A stretch of 64,000 nt of DNA from Sarcocystis neurona (Eukaryota; Apicomplexa; Conoidasida; Eucoccidiorida; Sarcocystidae). Position numbers and translations under genes: made by a program. Below are positions 36,800 through 49,700 of this stretch, piece by piece (position 1 is the stretch's first letter; each line of letters opens with the position of its first letter). The notes under the pieces are model-generated. The model ran no database searches and was not told where the DNA came from. It worked only from the letters and a program-made list of their open reading frames with translations. The stretch spans positions 18,396 to 82,395 of the forward strand of contig KL647313.1 in assembly GCA_000727475.1 (NCBI GenBank). The letters are read 5' to 3'.

Positions 36800-38700
36800 A
36801 ATTACTGCTGCATCACGGCTAGTTCTTTAAGTTCTACGATTTCAGAACAGGAGAGGTGAAGATGAGTTCGTATATACGCATGTGCACGTACACACATGAT
36901 TGTGTATGCAGTACGCCTGTACACGTATACTCTAGCACGGAGATAAATACTTTTTCGGGCAGTTTTTACGCACAATCGCGCTATGTTGCTCATTTCGAGC
37001 CCGCCTGTGTGGACGCTGCTGCCGGCAGACATACATTTGCTGTCCCTTCCAAGCATAATATTGTTAAACCTCCTCTCTCGCTCCCTGGTTTTTCCGGTGC
37101 GATTCAGGTCATAAGATAGTCTAACGGACGCGAGGAATCTTTTAGGTGGTCAAAGGGAATTCTCAAATTCCCAGTCGTACCCGTAATCTGACCCGACCTG
37201 GCTTTCTACCTACTTGTGAGTGTACAATAGTAGTAAAACTATTTACGCTTACGTGTGTGTGTGTATATATATATATATACAATAGTCCATGCGATGATAT
37301 AGGTCTCTGCACGCGTGTACTTGTAGGGCATCTTGTACTGCTAACGGAGCTACGCATTTGTCCTTTGTATCTTCGTATGTGCGTGTGCAAATAGACGTGT
37401 GTGGGTTCGTCCACGCCTTCGAACAGTATGTGCACTACCGATACTTTTCCATCGACAGAAACACAGCTAGGCCGTTCGCTAGTGTGGCTGGGACTGCTAC
37501 CATATGGTGAACAAAGCTGCAAATGTGGGAATAATGCGCACAGGTCTGGCAGGGAGCTTTTCACGTGAAAACTCTTCGTGTCTGTCTACCGCGTAGTCCT
37601 AGCGCCTAGGTCGAAAAAAGCTTCTTTTTATGGTATGGGAAGTAAAGCGCAAAGGAAAATGTGCGTTGTACCCGTACTTAGTGTGATACCAAGGCGGTCC
37701 GCTGTCGTCTGCACGCAAATATATACGTGCGCATCCTTATCGTGACCTCGTGACACGTGTGCTCCCTACAGAAAACACTAGACCGCGATATGTGTATGTG
37801 GTAGCACAGGACATACATCACCCACATTGAACGTAGAGTCGCCTGTACTTAATGTGCATGGCTCCGAACGCGGGCGCGCCCATACAGGCTTATCCAGACA
37901 ACGCTAGAGTATATTTGTACATATATATGTACACGCATATATGTATGTATACGCACACAATGACAAACACATACTTCAAGGGGCGCGTATACATACGTAC
38001 AATCGAACAAATGATCGTCAGGGGAGTTGAGTCTAGGCGTTCTACATGCAGCCATATAGGTAAGTGGAGTATGGGATCGTGGGGCAGGCAAGTGTCTATT
38101 ACCAGTATACAACGCCTTCAGCCCATAGACGTCCAGTCCCCATTACTGAAGTACTAATATGTATGTGCTCGTGTATTTCTACTCACAATCTACCTCTGAT
38201 GGCAGTCTATAATCGAAAGGCAAAAGAGCGGCGTATCACCAACTTTTTCTCCTCACTGCTTTGTAGCACCGGTGTACAGGGAAGCTTACAGATGCAACCG
38301 ACCTACGCTTCTGCACTGGCTTGCGTAATTTAACGCGCACGGTTGTGGACCAGCTTGATAGCACACTTCTAAACTTGTTGTGTGGACGCACACTGTTATG
38401 CATGCACACGTGTAGATGTGGATATTCGCCACACATACATGTGTATATATATATATATATATATATATGATTATGTGGAGGGAGTTCGCGACTACTGGCA
38501 CTGGAGCATACATTTACGTAGATGCGCTGGTGGACTAGATTTCGTGGATTATCTTGCATTAACTTTGCCTCAGCCTACAGGTGCGTCCACCTAAGTACTG
38601 CATCCTTTGCAGCAAATCACCGATGGCCAGAGCTTCATATATGCCTATATACACATATATATGCGTATCCAGGAGCATCCGTGTACTGTGTGCAAATAAT
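36800..38700. other. No supported gene; TA microsatellites
   Basis: Contains GT/TA runs at 37,253-37,280 and 38,443-38,468, and TA-rich words near 37,915-37,950. Frames are short and without recognisable motifs. Confidence 0.5.
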
Positions 38701-39698
38701 CGCAGATGTAATTGTATACATAAATATACACATGTGCAGGTACTTGCACACGCACCGTCATGTTCCATCTGTGGGGGACAGAATGACACCGGCTACTTCG
38801 GTATCTTTACTAAGCTGCCAGATACCGAAATTTCCCACTCTATGCGCATCTGTATCCCCTCACGTATGGATGTACTCTCTTATTGTCGTGACTTCACGTC
38901 CACGTATCTTGCGGTGCTGTGTCTGCTTCTGCAACAACTCCGTATTGTGTGTCTTCCCAACAGTAGTAGCAGGAAGATCAATTGCACGTGTCAGTGAGCT
39001 ACGATTCTGTCTGCACGCCAAATTTCTTAACAAGGCCAATGTAGGCTCCCTACGTTGGGCACACCAACACCGAGACAGGTGTAACCGGAAGTAGCACACA
39101 GCAACTGCTCGGCAGCAAAGCTCTGGCAAAGTCGTTTTCCTCGAACGGGTCCTTTCGTATCCTAAACAGTTGCAGACATTCACTGCACAGTAAAAAAACT
39201 ACGGCAAGTCGTTGTCGACTGCGACGGCTCCAAAAAAGTTTCTAATAGAAAGCAGACTGGGGTAGATGGTTGTTCATTTACTCTGCAGGTGAACAAGTTT
39301 AGTTTACATCTGTGCTTGCAGGTATGTGTGTACGACAGCCATATTTTGAACTTAAGCAGCACCTGGGCCACACTCCAATCGCACTAATCTTTATTACTCA
39401 CTTCGTCTGCAGTTTGTTTGTTCGCGGCAGTATTATCACCTCTCTGTCTGTGTCCCCGTACATGCACCTCAGCCAAAAGAGACAGCAGAAGTTTTTCACG
39501 TCTTCCCGAACGCATCTAGGCACGTGGGGTGACCGCAGCAGTGCGTGGCGCTGCCTGTAGAAGCGCTGACTGGAGCCAGACAGTGTTACGTGAACAGTGA
39601 TGCTGCAGGGAGGCCTGCACGACAGGTAGCTTTGCTTCGTTTTTCCTTCCGGGTGGCTCAGGCTATCAGGTACTCTTCCCCCCAGGTTACAAAACAAC

Positions 39699-40197
39699 AT
39701 GTGCCCGTGCCCACTACCTCCGAATAATGCAATTGGTGCAAGGTCGCTTTCCCGCAGTGTTCTGCTTTTGCTTGTTCGTAGTGTCAGGTGGCCAGTGAGA
39801 GTAGCCGAAAGGGTACTGTCATGGCAATCACTTATAGGTACGTGTCCAAGCTTTACTCAGCGATCCAATAGACTTGCATACTCTGGGCTAGAGAACTGCG
39901 AGCGTTGGCGTGGCTTATCCAAGATGCTTGTTGATGTGAGTCAATTCAACGTTGCTGCCCGGATAACTGGGACTACCGACACCCGCGTCATTGCCCGTTA
40001 TCGATTCCATTCATTTAATCTTACAGTGTTCGACTTTCCCTGCGGCCAACAAAAAAGCTCGGTTTTCGAACAGGTTACAGGTGTCAGATGCCACGGTCTG
40101 GCTCCAGTGTGAAGCACTGCCGACTGCGCCGCGTGAAGGTAGCACGGGCTGCCTTGGTGGCGCGGGTGGAAGAGATATCCTGGAAAGAAAGACATGA
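39699..40197 (+). CDS. Candidate 3' part of an unrecognised + strand gene
   Basis: An open frame from about 39,699 ends at a GTGAGT donor (exon end 39,935, phase 0). A second block starts after a TTTAATCTTACAG acceptor at 40,027 and runs to TGA at 40,195-40,197; the phases agree. The second block reads naturally (NKKARFSNRLQV, DATVWLQCEALP). Further coding-like sequence upstream (38,750-38,990, with CSICGG) and downstream (40,291-40,458, ending at a GTACGT donor) may belong to the same gene. The 3' end would face the 589-residue gene tail to tail. No family is recognised. Confidence 0.3.
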
Positions 40198-40562
40198 GGC
40201 ACCTGACACGCTGCACCGAGTTCCGGTAGTTTCCCCTAGAGAATAGCGCAGCTATCCTCAGTGGTGCAACTTCTTGTTGGCCAATAAAAAGTGCCCAGAC
40301 TACGGAGCGTCAAAACCGAGGAAAATGCCAACGAAGACCGCGACGGGAACCACGTGTATATTGGAGTGCTGCTGCCCGTTGATGCCTCCCTTTCGCTCCA
40401 CGGCTCCCTTTTTCCTCGGTTGCGCATATGTATCCATCATGGAAAGAAGTTTCGGAGGTACGTCCTCTCCTCCGTGGCGAATCTCTGAATTCGATTTCCT
40501 GCTTTTACGTAGACGCGCCAGCGCGAACAATCGGTGACATATCCTGCGTGAAATGACAGCCA

Positions 40563-42332
40563 TCATTGCCGCTGCCGTTGCAGCTTTTTGCTGCGCTGAA
40601 GTCGCACCCACTCGGCGCAGATGGCTTTCAAGACTGCAGGACACAGCTGGAAGGCACCCATATTACGCGGCCAGAGCAGTAAAGGAAGCAACGCTTTCGC
40701 CTCTTCGGCCGTAGGAGGCATTTCCGTATTCGCTACATAGTCTGACATGATAGGTGCGCCCACACCCAGTGCACCATTCATGCAGATCTCCTCTATAGCA
40801 GAGGGCCACCCCCCACGTGGCAACGACTCAAGCTGCAGCTTCACGATGTCTTGCGACATCGGCGTAGGCGGAACTGTTGTGTCCTCATTGTCAGGTGAGA
40901 TCTCCTCCAACATCGACGTAGCCGGAACTGTTGTCTCGTCACTGTCAGACTTCTGCATTTCACGAAAAAAAAGGGGCTTCAGGGGTTCTGGTACTGAAGA
41001 CGGATTAGAGGTTGACGCGTGGATACCGGAAGCGACACCTGCAGGAGGAGCTTCCTTAGGAGATGGCTTTTTCACCCCAGGTGTATCACGGAGCAGCAGC
41101 TGATTACCCGTGGCTTCCTCTGAGCGCGCTAGTGGCGCTACAGGAAATCTCACTGAAAAAGCAGCACTGCTCAAGCCAACGGGAAAATTCGGAATTCTGT
41201 TGACAGTGTGCAAGGGGTGAACCGCCGGATTGTTCTGGCCTGCGAGAGCTGCATTTTGCGAGAAAGGGAAACCAATATGACCTTGAAGTGGATGATTGTT
41301 ACGACTGAAGACACCAGGGACATTTGATTTGTTGCACTTCGCGATGGGTGGACCCTGCGATAGATAAACTTCGCAGGCAGACGAAAAGTGGTTGAACACG
41401 ACCTTGGTGAGGCGCGAAATTTCATTGTGTGGCTTTTGTAGCTCCTCAGTCGGTATACCCACTGTTTGCGACTCTGTGTCAATAAGAGAACGCTGTCCGT
41501 TGTTTTGACAGACGGCAGAGTCCTGATTCGGTCGCTGAAGGCTACGAACTCTCTGCGGTAGGCTCGCAGAAGGACTACTTACCGGAGGACTGGACGCACC
41601 GGGTGAAGCTGACGTTTGGTGGTCGGATGCGGGTGCGGCCAAGACGGGGACAGGGGAACGTGGCATTCTTTCCTTTTTTTTACGTCTCTTCTTTCCTGAA
41701 GCGGAAGGAAACACCGGGTCCTTGTTGTCCGCTCTGGTTGAAAAAGAAGCCGGGGGAGTCCAATCCACCATCAGCAGCCTTGCTGTGGAAGGGGGACACT
41801 TTCGTGGAGTTCGCGAAAGACAAGACAGCGTCGACACCTTGAGAGGTCGATCTGCTGATCGACCTGCTCCGCAACAGAGGTCTTGTGGAGACCAATGTAA
41901 ATACTGGTAACACGGACACGGGACTGTAGGTGCAGCGCAGGTGTACGTCGCTGCAGATGCAGCACAAGTAGCAGAGTGGATATCCTCTGCCCGAGGCGCC
42001 GTTGAACAAGGAGGGGTACGTGTAACAACGGCAGCAACAGGGGAGATTGAGGGGGCAGGCCGTTGAGGTATTGTAACGGTGTATTCTGTCCAACGCGGAG
42101 AAGAGGGACATGAGGGAAACATTAGTTCTTTGCTGCCAGGGAATGTCCTCAGCGCACCAAGTGGGCAGAGCGCGTTGCCACAGTTGACAAACTCATGATC
42201 AGTTACTTCAGAACGGCAGCTGCCGCGAGAAACGTAGTACTCAGACTCGTCGAGGTATGTCTCGCGAACTACGTGAGGTTCAAAAGGCGCGGCGCCATGA
42301 TAAGGAGGGTCAAAGGGCAACTTCATTGTCAT
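40563..42332 (-). CDS. Unrecognised 589-residue protein, basic nuclear-type motif
   Basis: A single uninterrupted frame of 589 codons outside any triplet-repeat tract, far longer than chance allows. The ATG at 42,332 directly follows an in-frame TGA, which fixes the start unless an intron precedes it. The N-terminal 90 residues are Pro- and Cys-containing. A basic cluster GKKRRKKKER near residues 220-230 could be a nuclear localisation signal. The middle is rich in Ser, Pro and Ala. Near residues 485-520 an acidic segment is imperfectly duplicated (ETTVPATSMLEEIS, then DTTVPPTPMSQDIV). The C terminus is a probable helical segment (EEAKALLPLLLWP, then AVLKAICAEWVRLQRSKK) ending in Gln/Arg. I see no signal peptide, membrane segment or known catalytic motif, and it contains no homopolymer runs. 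Confidence 0.75.
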   Translation of the reverse strand: MTMKLPFDPPYHGAAPFEPHVVRETYLDESEYYVSRGSCRSEVTDHEFVNCGNALCPLGALRTFPGSKELMFPSCPSSPRWTEYTVTIPQRPAPSISPVAAVVTRTPPCSTAPRAEDIHSATCAASAATYTCAAPTVPCPCYQYLHWSPQDLCCGAGRSADRPLKVSTLSCLSRTPRKCPPSTARLLMVDWTPPASFSTRADNKDPVFPSASGKKRRKKKERMPRSPVPVLAAPASDHQTSASPGASSPPVSSPSASLPQRVRSLQRPNQDSAVCQNNGQRSLIDTESQTVGIPTEELQKPHNEISRLTKVVFNHFSSACEVYLSQGPPIAKCNKSNVPGVFSRNNHPLQGHIGFPFSQNAALAGQNNPAVHPLHTVNRIPNFPVGLSSAAFSVRFPVAPLARSEEATGNQLLLRDTPGVKKPSPKEAPPAGVASGIHASTSNPSSVPEPLKPLFFREMQKSDSDETTVPATSMLEEISPDNEDTTVPPTPMSQDIVKLQLESLPRGGWPSAIEEICMNGALGVGAPIMSDYVANTEMPPTAEEAKALLPLLLWPRNMGAFQLCPAVLKAICAEWVRLQRSKKLQRQRQ

Positions 42333-42899
42333 GACTCAGCTATGACAGATAACGATGACGAAGAAATTGTGGGACCAACATGTGATATGTATCTATGTAT
42401 GTTTACACGAAAATGTTCACTTGGAGAAAAATCAAATACATATACCCCTGTGTAGGTGTTGCTGCGCCACTATGTTTGCTGCCGGGCGGGGCCTCCGTTT
42501 CAGGTTTTCTACTCTGTGCTTCCAAAACAGAATGAAGGCCTACGAACGACACGTGCCTTCTTCGCCACGATGTAGACTGAAGCGGGAAGGCTGTCAGACT
42601 GTCCGTTACCGGTGAATTACCGGCAACACAGACGCAAAGGCAGAGTCGAGGGCAGTGCAGTAGTACAGCTGACACAGGCTTTTTCTGTGTCCCTCCACCC
42701 AGTATAACAGGGGCCGCAACCGGGCAGGTTATCCCTCGAAAGAGGTCAACATTTTCTTTGCCTAATCATACGATGCATATGACGTGCAGCCGGAAAAACG
42801 TCCTCGTACGCAATGCCAGCCCACTCTAGAAAAACAAACACTCGTCAATCGTCCAGCGTTGACTACACACCATCAGCGGTAAACCACAACGTTGAGATC

Positions 42900-44959
42900 T
42901 AGTGATATTCTGCAGACTGTGCCGAAATCTCCCTGTAAAGCGTATACTTATACAAAGGGAGTTGCTGCCATTCAAAGTCTCACCCAGTCCGCAGACATGC
43001 ATTTGTGCGCCTCTTTTTAGAGTCTTTGCGGCGCAGTATTCACCTTCAGACGTTCGAAGCCCTGCTAAGAGAACCGGTCAGCAGCATCAAAGAGGCGAGC
43101 TAGCTGAGCTGCAGGCAGATCGCAGACATGGTAGAGGCATGCATAGCGCTTCCGCTCTCTCTGCCTTACCCTGTGCGTACACACAAGGAAGACTGCTGCT
43201 TCGAAAAAATCGGGCCCCGCAGGCAGCAGCCAAGGACTCCGTCTCCTTAAAGACTCAGTTCCGCAGTATTTGACCCGTCTCTCTTCAAACATCTAAGTAA
43301 CCAGTCGTTAGTGACATTGTCTGAAATTCATCACAGCCTTGCATTCGCCTTTTCCAGCTTCGCTTCAAGTCACAAACATGTCTGAAAGATGAGGGACAGA
43401 GGAAGACCGCCGAAGACACTCATCCACGGGGAGAGAATTTGTGCGGATCCTCTCCGTTTTTTGTTCATTCCTCTGTATGCGTGACAGCTGGGACTCTCGC
43501 ACTAAATGCTCTGTCCCACAGCTTTGAAAAATCATCTAGCATCTATTAGGTACTAATCACACACTTTCCGATACCTGAAGTGTTGACCAGCATCTGTGGA
43601 GTTCTCGCTGAAGCACGCCACTTCGCAGTTGCCCACCCCGCTTCGCCACGGAGACCCAGGTTCACAAACGATCTTGAGACACATCCGCTAGTTGTCAGGA
43701 GACATACGCGCAGCTTGATACGTTGTAGAGGGAAGATCTACAGTGGACAAGAGTTCCTCGGTTCATCCTAACCTGTGGTGCTACATTATTAAAATACTGC
43801 AGTGTAACATAGTCCGATATTTTAACAGGTAAGCACAGCGTTCCGGTTTCTTTGTGACGCAGAGCAGTGTCGTCGAAGCGCTGGACAGGGGCAACGTTAC
43901 AGGCTAGTAGTTTGCTCCTCCATGGATCGCGGGCTTCAGATCAAAGGTACCGCGCTTAAACGACGATAATACAAATTAGCTACCCCAATCTATATTTTCG
44001 GAGACACACGCGCAATTTGATACGTTATAGAGGGAAGATCTACAGTGGACAAGAGTTCCTCGGGTCATCCTAACCTGTGGCGCTACTTTATTAAAATACT
44101 GCAGTGTAACATAGTCCGATATTTTAACAGGTGAGTACAGCGTTCCGGTTTCTTTGTGACGCAGAGCAGTGTCGTCGAAGCGCTGGACAGGGGCAGCGTT
44201 ACAGGCTAGTAGTTTGCTCCTCCATGGATCGCGGGCTTCAGATCAAAGGTACTGCGCTTAAACGACGATAATACAAATTAGCTACCCAAATCTATATTTT
44301 CGTTTTTTGTAATTGTAGATTTCTGTACAGGCGGCGCACAGCGACACGTGTGTACAACTCTGACTGACTGTACAGGTGCAGCAATATGTGTTACATGCAC
44401 CAGGACACAACACAACGAGTGTTTAAGTGTGTATACCGGTACAGACCTGTGCACTGATACCCACATGAACATGTGTACGTCTGCAGAAGTGGAACTAAAA
44501 AAAAAAAATCGAGAGCTTAGGCTCACCTTCGTGTGTACGTGCGCTGATACAGCCTCGTCTAGTGGGCGACCGCACAACTTCGTTCGCCTAGTGTTAACAA
44601 ACCGGTACAACGGATATTCAGTGTGAAAGGTCGTGTAGTGTTACCCTCTCAGCTCAACGGTTACATAGCACGAATATTACAGTCGACTGTCACGTAGCAA
44701 CAATACTCGCGTACATATCTTCCTGTTGCGACATATCTCGTAAGCATTCTCACGTGGGAACAGACCGGACAGTACGCTGTTTGCAGTACTGACGGACATT
44801 CACGTAATCCTTTGCACGGCGTCACAGGGGGCCACCAACCGCTTGTTTGCGGCGGGGATACGTACAGAGATATTAACACGTCTGGAGCGTGCCAACGCAC
44901 CCCAGATCGCCGTCGGACTTGAGGATGAGCTTTTGGATAACCTTGTTTCTGAACTATAA
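42900..44959 (+). CDS. Probable multi-exon unrecognised gene, model incomplete
   Basis: Several coding-like blocks lie in order on the + strand. Block 43,115 to about 43,247 follows CTGCAG and reads QIADMVEACIALPLSLPYP. Block 43,580-43,760 reads VLTSICGVLAEARHF and RGKIYSGQEFL. A 26-base block at 43,803-43,828 lies between CTGCAG and GTAAGC, and a short block starts near 43,865 (SSVVEALDRG). The final block 44,787-44,959 follows TTTGCAG and reads TDIHVILCTASQGATNRLF, ending NLVSEL and TAA. The 302-bp tandem duplication falls inside this gene. I could not join all phases, so exon borders are provisional and the start is unknown. No family is recognised with confidence. Confidence 0.35.
43698..44301. 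repeat. 302-bp tandem duplication, two copies
   Basis: Copy 1 is 43,698-43,999 and copy 2 is 44,000-44,301, head to tail and of the same length, with about a dozen substitutions (about 96% identity by eye). Differences include GTAAGC to GTGAGT directly after TTTTAACAG and AACGTT to AGCGTT. Splice-like signals, and the open frame in RGKIYSGQEFL, are kept in both copies. Confidence 0.96.
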
Positions 44960-44999
44960 GATTGCAGAGTCCGATTGATAAACAGTGCCTTGATTGCCA

Positions 45000-45330
45000 A
45001 CGACATTCATGTCCCGTCGTAGCAATACGCTGTTCTATTGTTATTGAGCCCTTAAAACAGAAAAAGCCTTACGCTTCTGATGCAGCTGTTTGTGACAGGC
45101 GAAGTGCCCACTATCGGTCTGCACCGTGAGTAATCCTCACTTACTTACGGACCCGCGCTGAGTACGCTCTGCGAGTCTCATACCTCTGAGGTATACTGCT
45201 AACAAGGCAGCCACATTTTACCGTATCGCACCACTCGTGAATATAGACTTACACGAATTCGAGTTCGAAACACTTTCATAAGAGACACCCCCCTCGAGTT
45301 CTCTACTTGACAGTGTCATCGTATCTCTTC
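45000..45330. other. Stretch with nothing recognised
   Basis: Between the end of the previous candidate gene and the next possible exon I see no repeat, motif or convincing frame. Confidence 0.4.
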
Positions 45331-45334
45331 ACAG

Positions 45335-46605
45335 TCGTGGGCATTGTGCGGATAGCGTCGCAATTATATTCTTTCGTTCTTCTGAAAAAAAGATATTACG
45401 GTCCTTGGTTTGCTGTAAGTAGTCTGAGTGCATGCACACTAGAAAGCCCAGTACACTCTGAAATGTGCTGCAACGTCAACTACACTTGATTCCCTTCCCG
45501 CTGTCACTGCAGAACACCATCGTCAACCCGCTGCTACACTCAAGCATTGCGCGACATTCGCAACGGCCAGCCCAAGCCGAAAAAAAGTGTCGTCACACCC
45601 GTATATCGCGAAGTCCCCGAGAGCAGAAATAGGGAAGGAATGATGTATTGTACACGGTAACAAACTTTTAATTCTGCGAGTACAACCGTCTCATGTCCTC
45701 ACAGAGTCGCCTGCACCGGCCACTACACTTGCAAGACACCCCAGCCTTTCCTCCTGCTACCATAGCAGGTGCCGACAAACCAATTAACCATCGCTCGCTG
45801 AAAATGCGAACGGACCTTTCCAAAAATAATGTCATTCTTTTGTCATGGCAATATGAGAGTCCTGCACCTTCAGTGCAGCACAACTACAGTTCCCCATCTG
45901 GGAAATTATGAAAACACGAATACGACCTCTGAAGCAAATGGAACTCATAGTAGAAACAGACAGAAAAGGCTCTCTCATGTGGATAATGCTTTCGTGGTCC
46001 GGAAGTGCCAGCTCTGCACTGTTCAGCTACTGATGCGTGTGTGTCCATGTTCGTTGATCAAACCACGCCACCGGGTCCGCGCGCCCCACCTGCACACAAG
46101 TGCGGAAATACAGAATATAATCGCTCCACGTTTATGTGAATTTTCGTCTTTGCAGTCTGATCTTGCTGCCGCGAAGAAAGCTGTTCCTCCACACACCCTT
46201 CCAACTAGAGTTTGACGCAACTAAAATCCGGAGTGCAAGGCGAATTCCGAGAAGTGGTAGTGCATCTGCATGTCTTCGCGTCTCGTCTATCAGCTCTTTC
46301 TCGAGAGGCAACGAAAGACACTCGCTGCTGCCCATTTGGACCTCACACTGGGCATTTACTCTCCCGGTGCAGAAGTTGTGTGCTACGAATGTGCCACTGC
46401 AGTTTTTTTCGTACCTGATGATGCGATTTCACAGCCCTCGTCCACCGAAGGACATGGCGAGTCGGCGAGGCGCACCGCCCTGACGTTTCGAACTTCTGCA
46501 GGCGCAATATATTCACACCCTGCGTTGCTAGACGAATTGAAGGAAGGCTTCCCATTCTGCGGCCGTCTCGTTTCCCTGTGGCGTCCAAATGTTCTATTAC
46601 TGTGA
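45335..46605 (+). CDS. Candidate multi-exon unrecognised gene, model incomplete
   Basis: The first block, 45,335-45,414, sits between a CTTCACAG acceptor and a GTAAGT donor and encodes a hydrophobic segment (VVGIVRIASQLYSFVLL) followed by KKRYYGPWFA, as in a membrane helix. A CGTCTTTGCAG acceptor precedes coding-like sequence from 46,156. The clearest frame is 46,270-46,605 (TLGIYSPGAEVVCYECATAV, then DELKEGFPFCGRLVSLW, stop TGA). Coding-like sequence in another frame continues to 46,813 and would overlap the convergent membrane gene. The two halves may be separate genes. Confidence 0.3.
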
Positions 46606-46735
46606 CGCACACCCCCGTTTCCTGCATTTATTCTTCTGTGTGAAAACGAGCTTCGCCTACCGCTGGCTTGCGCGTACTGTTGGTGTGGATATGCGACCAC
46701 TGGATGAGCCCTTCGTTCCCTGCGGTAGGACTTTG

Positions 46736-49700
46736 CTAACTCCAGCGTGCGTAAGGGGGCGGGAGAAGACCCTGGGGACGACAAACTCTGCTGTAGCCCA
46801 CTCCGTGCAGTAGGCACCTTCTCATTCGGAGGTACACTTCTTTCCCGATATGCATCACCCCTGTGCCTGCCCTAATCTCTCGAGTACCTATCTCCTCCGT
46901 ACAAGCACTGCCACTGCGATGCTTCCGGATACCAAACCCGGTGGTCACGATAATGTCGGTGCTGCCTGCAGGGACTGCGCTTAGAGTGGGGACGGTGCTG
47001 CTGGCTGTTGCCTTGCCGCTAGAAGGTTCAACATCATCAGGAGGCATATTCGTCAGCTGATCTGTTTGCTGGCGGTGTTGAATCCCTCGTCCCCCAAAAT
47101 AGAAGGAGCCCCTCCGGGAGAGTGGTGGAACAGCAGCGCCAAAGCTACGCCGCTGAGAGCCCTCTCTGAGTGAAGTGGAGTTCCGGCCATGACCACTTGC
47201 AGGATGGTTTTCTGAACCACTGTCTACAAATTCCGGTCCATCAACAGTAGACTTCGTCTGCTGGTCTCCGTCCCACTTGTCCCACTCAGACTTCCGGGCG
47301 CCAAAACCAGGCACTAGCATTGATCGTGACCGGGCAAAAAACATGGCACGTTTCTTTGAGATAGTTCCAATGGTCTCCGCGTGGTCTGCCACGAAGTCCC
47401 GGCGGTTTTCCGGCTCCGGGGCAAACGGATTTTGAGGCCCACAAATGCATGCGACCCACCACGGGAGTTTCGCGTGCCGGTTCAGCAGCAGACTCGCCAA
47501 CACAATCAAAAAGAAGACCGCAACACACAAGTTTGAAACTACTAACACCCAGGCGGGATATCCCCCAGAGCGCTGGCCGAGCGTTCTTCCTTGGCCACCT
47601 GTGGGCTGCAGGTACGTCCACAGCAACCCCACACACAGCGGAAAGGCAATAACAGGAATCTTTTCCTTGTAGCCGAAACTGCAGCTAAAACATAATTGCT
47701 ACTTCTTGCGCCTGATACCACGATACGCACTTGCTCCAAATATTGTGTATCCACAGTGTCAAATGATACTCTAATAACAGCGTCGCTTCCTGTTGTCTCA
47801 CCGTCTTCTTAGGAACGACCTCCGAATGCATAACCGTGAACTTGCTCCTTCCCCGCCGCACGACTCGGTCGAAAATAGTGGAGGCCGGGAGTTCGAAAAC
47901 AGAGTTTGCGTTCTTCTCTTTAAGACCTTCCAGAAAAACGTGCACAGCAACCGTGGCTGGCTCGATCATAGCTTCGATGGACTTGTGGCGACGGTAGTCA
48001 ATGCCACTTAAAAAATCGCCTGCTTTGAGTATTTCACCCTGTGGAAGTCTCCGCGCGGACCCGATAACTTTGATGCGATGGGGGTTGAGGGTTCCAGGAG
48101 CAGCATTTTGGATAGAGGGTACGGACACCATGCCAATAAGGCCTGCCAAAAACGACTCCTCAGACTGGAACTCTTGCATGGGTACTCCAAAAACAAGGTG
48201 GCGGTCGTTGTCGTAGCCTGTTTGATTCGGAGCTGAGCTATTGTAGGCGTCGACGATTGTAGTGTAGATTACTTTGGTTATGCCAACGCGCACAAGGGAC
48301 GGATCGTGTTCCAAATTCGCCTTCAAAATCTGCGTGGCCCTGTAGGCGGGAATGACGCTAGGATCGTCTGACGGAGGCTTATATTCTGGAACGTAATTCC
48401 ACGGATCAACCAGGCTCAACTGGATGTACATGCTGCCACGTGGAAGCCTGTCCTTCAGGTCCTTTGCAATATTAACGTCTATTTCAAAACCGAACAAACC
48501 CGTTTCAATAGCTTCAGACCCGGCTGCCGACGCGCCGCTTTGATTTGTATTCTCTCCGCCTGTCGCTGTTTGATATTTGGGTGACTTTCCCTTCTTCGAA
48601 CTTTCAGGTTTTAGGTAAAATGCTGTTACTTGACATTTAGGTAACTGGAATTCAGTATTATACTGTGAATGGCTAGTTGAAAATATCTTCTTGAAGTGTT
48701 TTGCTACCATCTGAATTCGCATAGTAAGAGCACTCGTTACAGTTGTCTCAAACCTCATGAGAGCTTCTTGAGTACTTTTATTCTCTTCACTGTCAAACAA
48801 GCGAATCACTTGCTCTTCTTGAGTGTCAATTTTGTCCACTTGTAATATCAAGACTCCTGTCAACGGCTTCCGCGTAACGAGTTGGTGCGTAATCCCGAGC
48901 AGCTGAAGCATACTCCACCGTAATCGCACCTCATGAATGAAGTTCCACTGCAACAACGAAGTTGCCAGCGGGTTGTTCAGCTCTGAAAACGGTCAACACG
49001 AAGGAATCGCCAACGCACGCCAAAAAGAGAGGAGTCGTCCAGATTTTTCGTCGCTCACTAAACACAACTGTGAACACTGGAAAAAATAGTGGGGCTCTTC
49101 GATCACCACTGCGGTCAAAAGAAGTGCAGGAGGCGCGTGTCGAGCAACATTGACAAGTCGGGTCAGACGTCGGCATGCACAGAAACCGCCGCCACGCGGA
49201 GAAATGTTTCTGACAAAACACCAGTTCTGCACAGCGCGGCGACCAAGCAGCGTCCCTTTCACGACTTACCAGATAAGTAGTAGTAAATCAGTTGCAGCGA
49301 AGTTACTTCCTTGTACACCTCTTTCAAAACTTCCGGTCTCAAATTGATCGCCAAGCGGTGGTCAGGAACGTACATCAGCATATCTCTGAGGTGCACGTCC
49401 ACTTTGCTTTGTCCTCTCAAGAAGCGCTCGAAATCTTCGACACTGCGTATGATCCACCTGAGTTCCGTTATCTGCAGCCGCAGGACAGAGAAACGGGCGA
49501 GAGCACAAGGGCATACCGATTTCCACGTACCACTTGCAAACACTCTGACAAACACGATGAAGTCACATGATTCTTTTGGTCCTTACTTCTTCACGGAGAA
49601 TGGTACCAAGAGAACATTCCTCGTCCAGAGAGAGCGTTTCATTGACAAGCGTTAGCAAATGCGAGAACCATTTGTCAACCTGTGGCCGATGCCATCTTCC

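Noticed and set aside
44787..44959. Possible superfamily 1 helicase fragment
   Set aside because: HVILCTASQGA loosely recalls a helicase motif, but no Walker A, Walker B or other motif could be linked to it.
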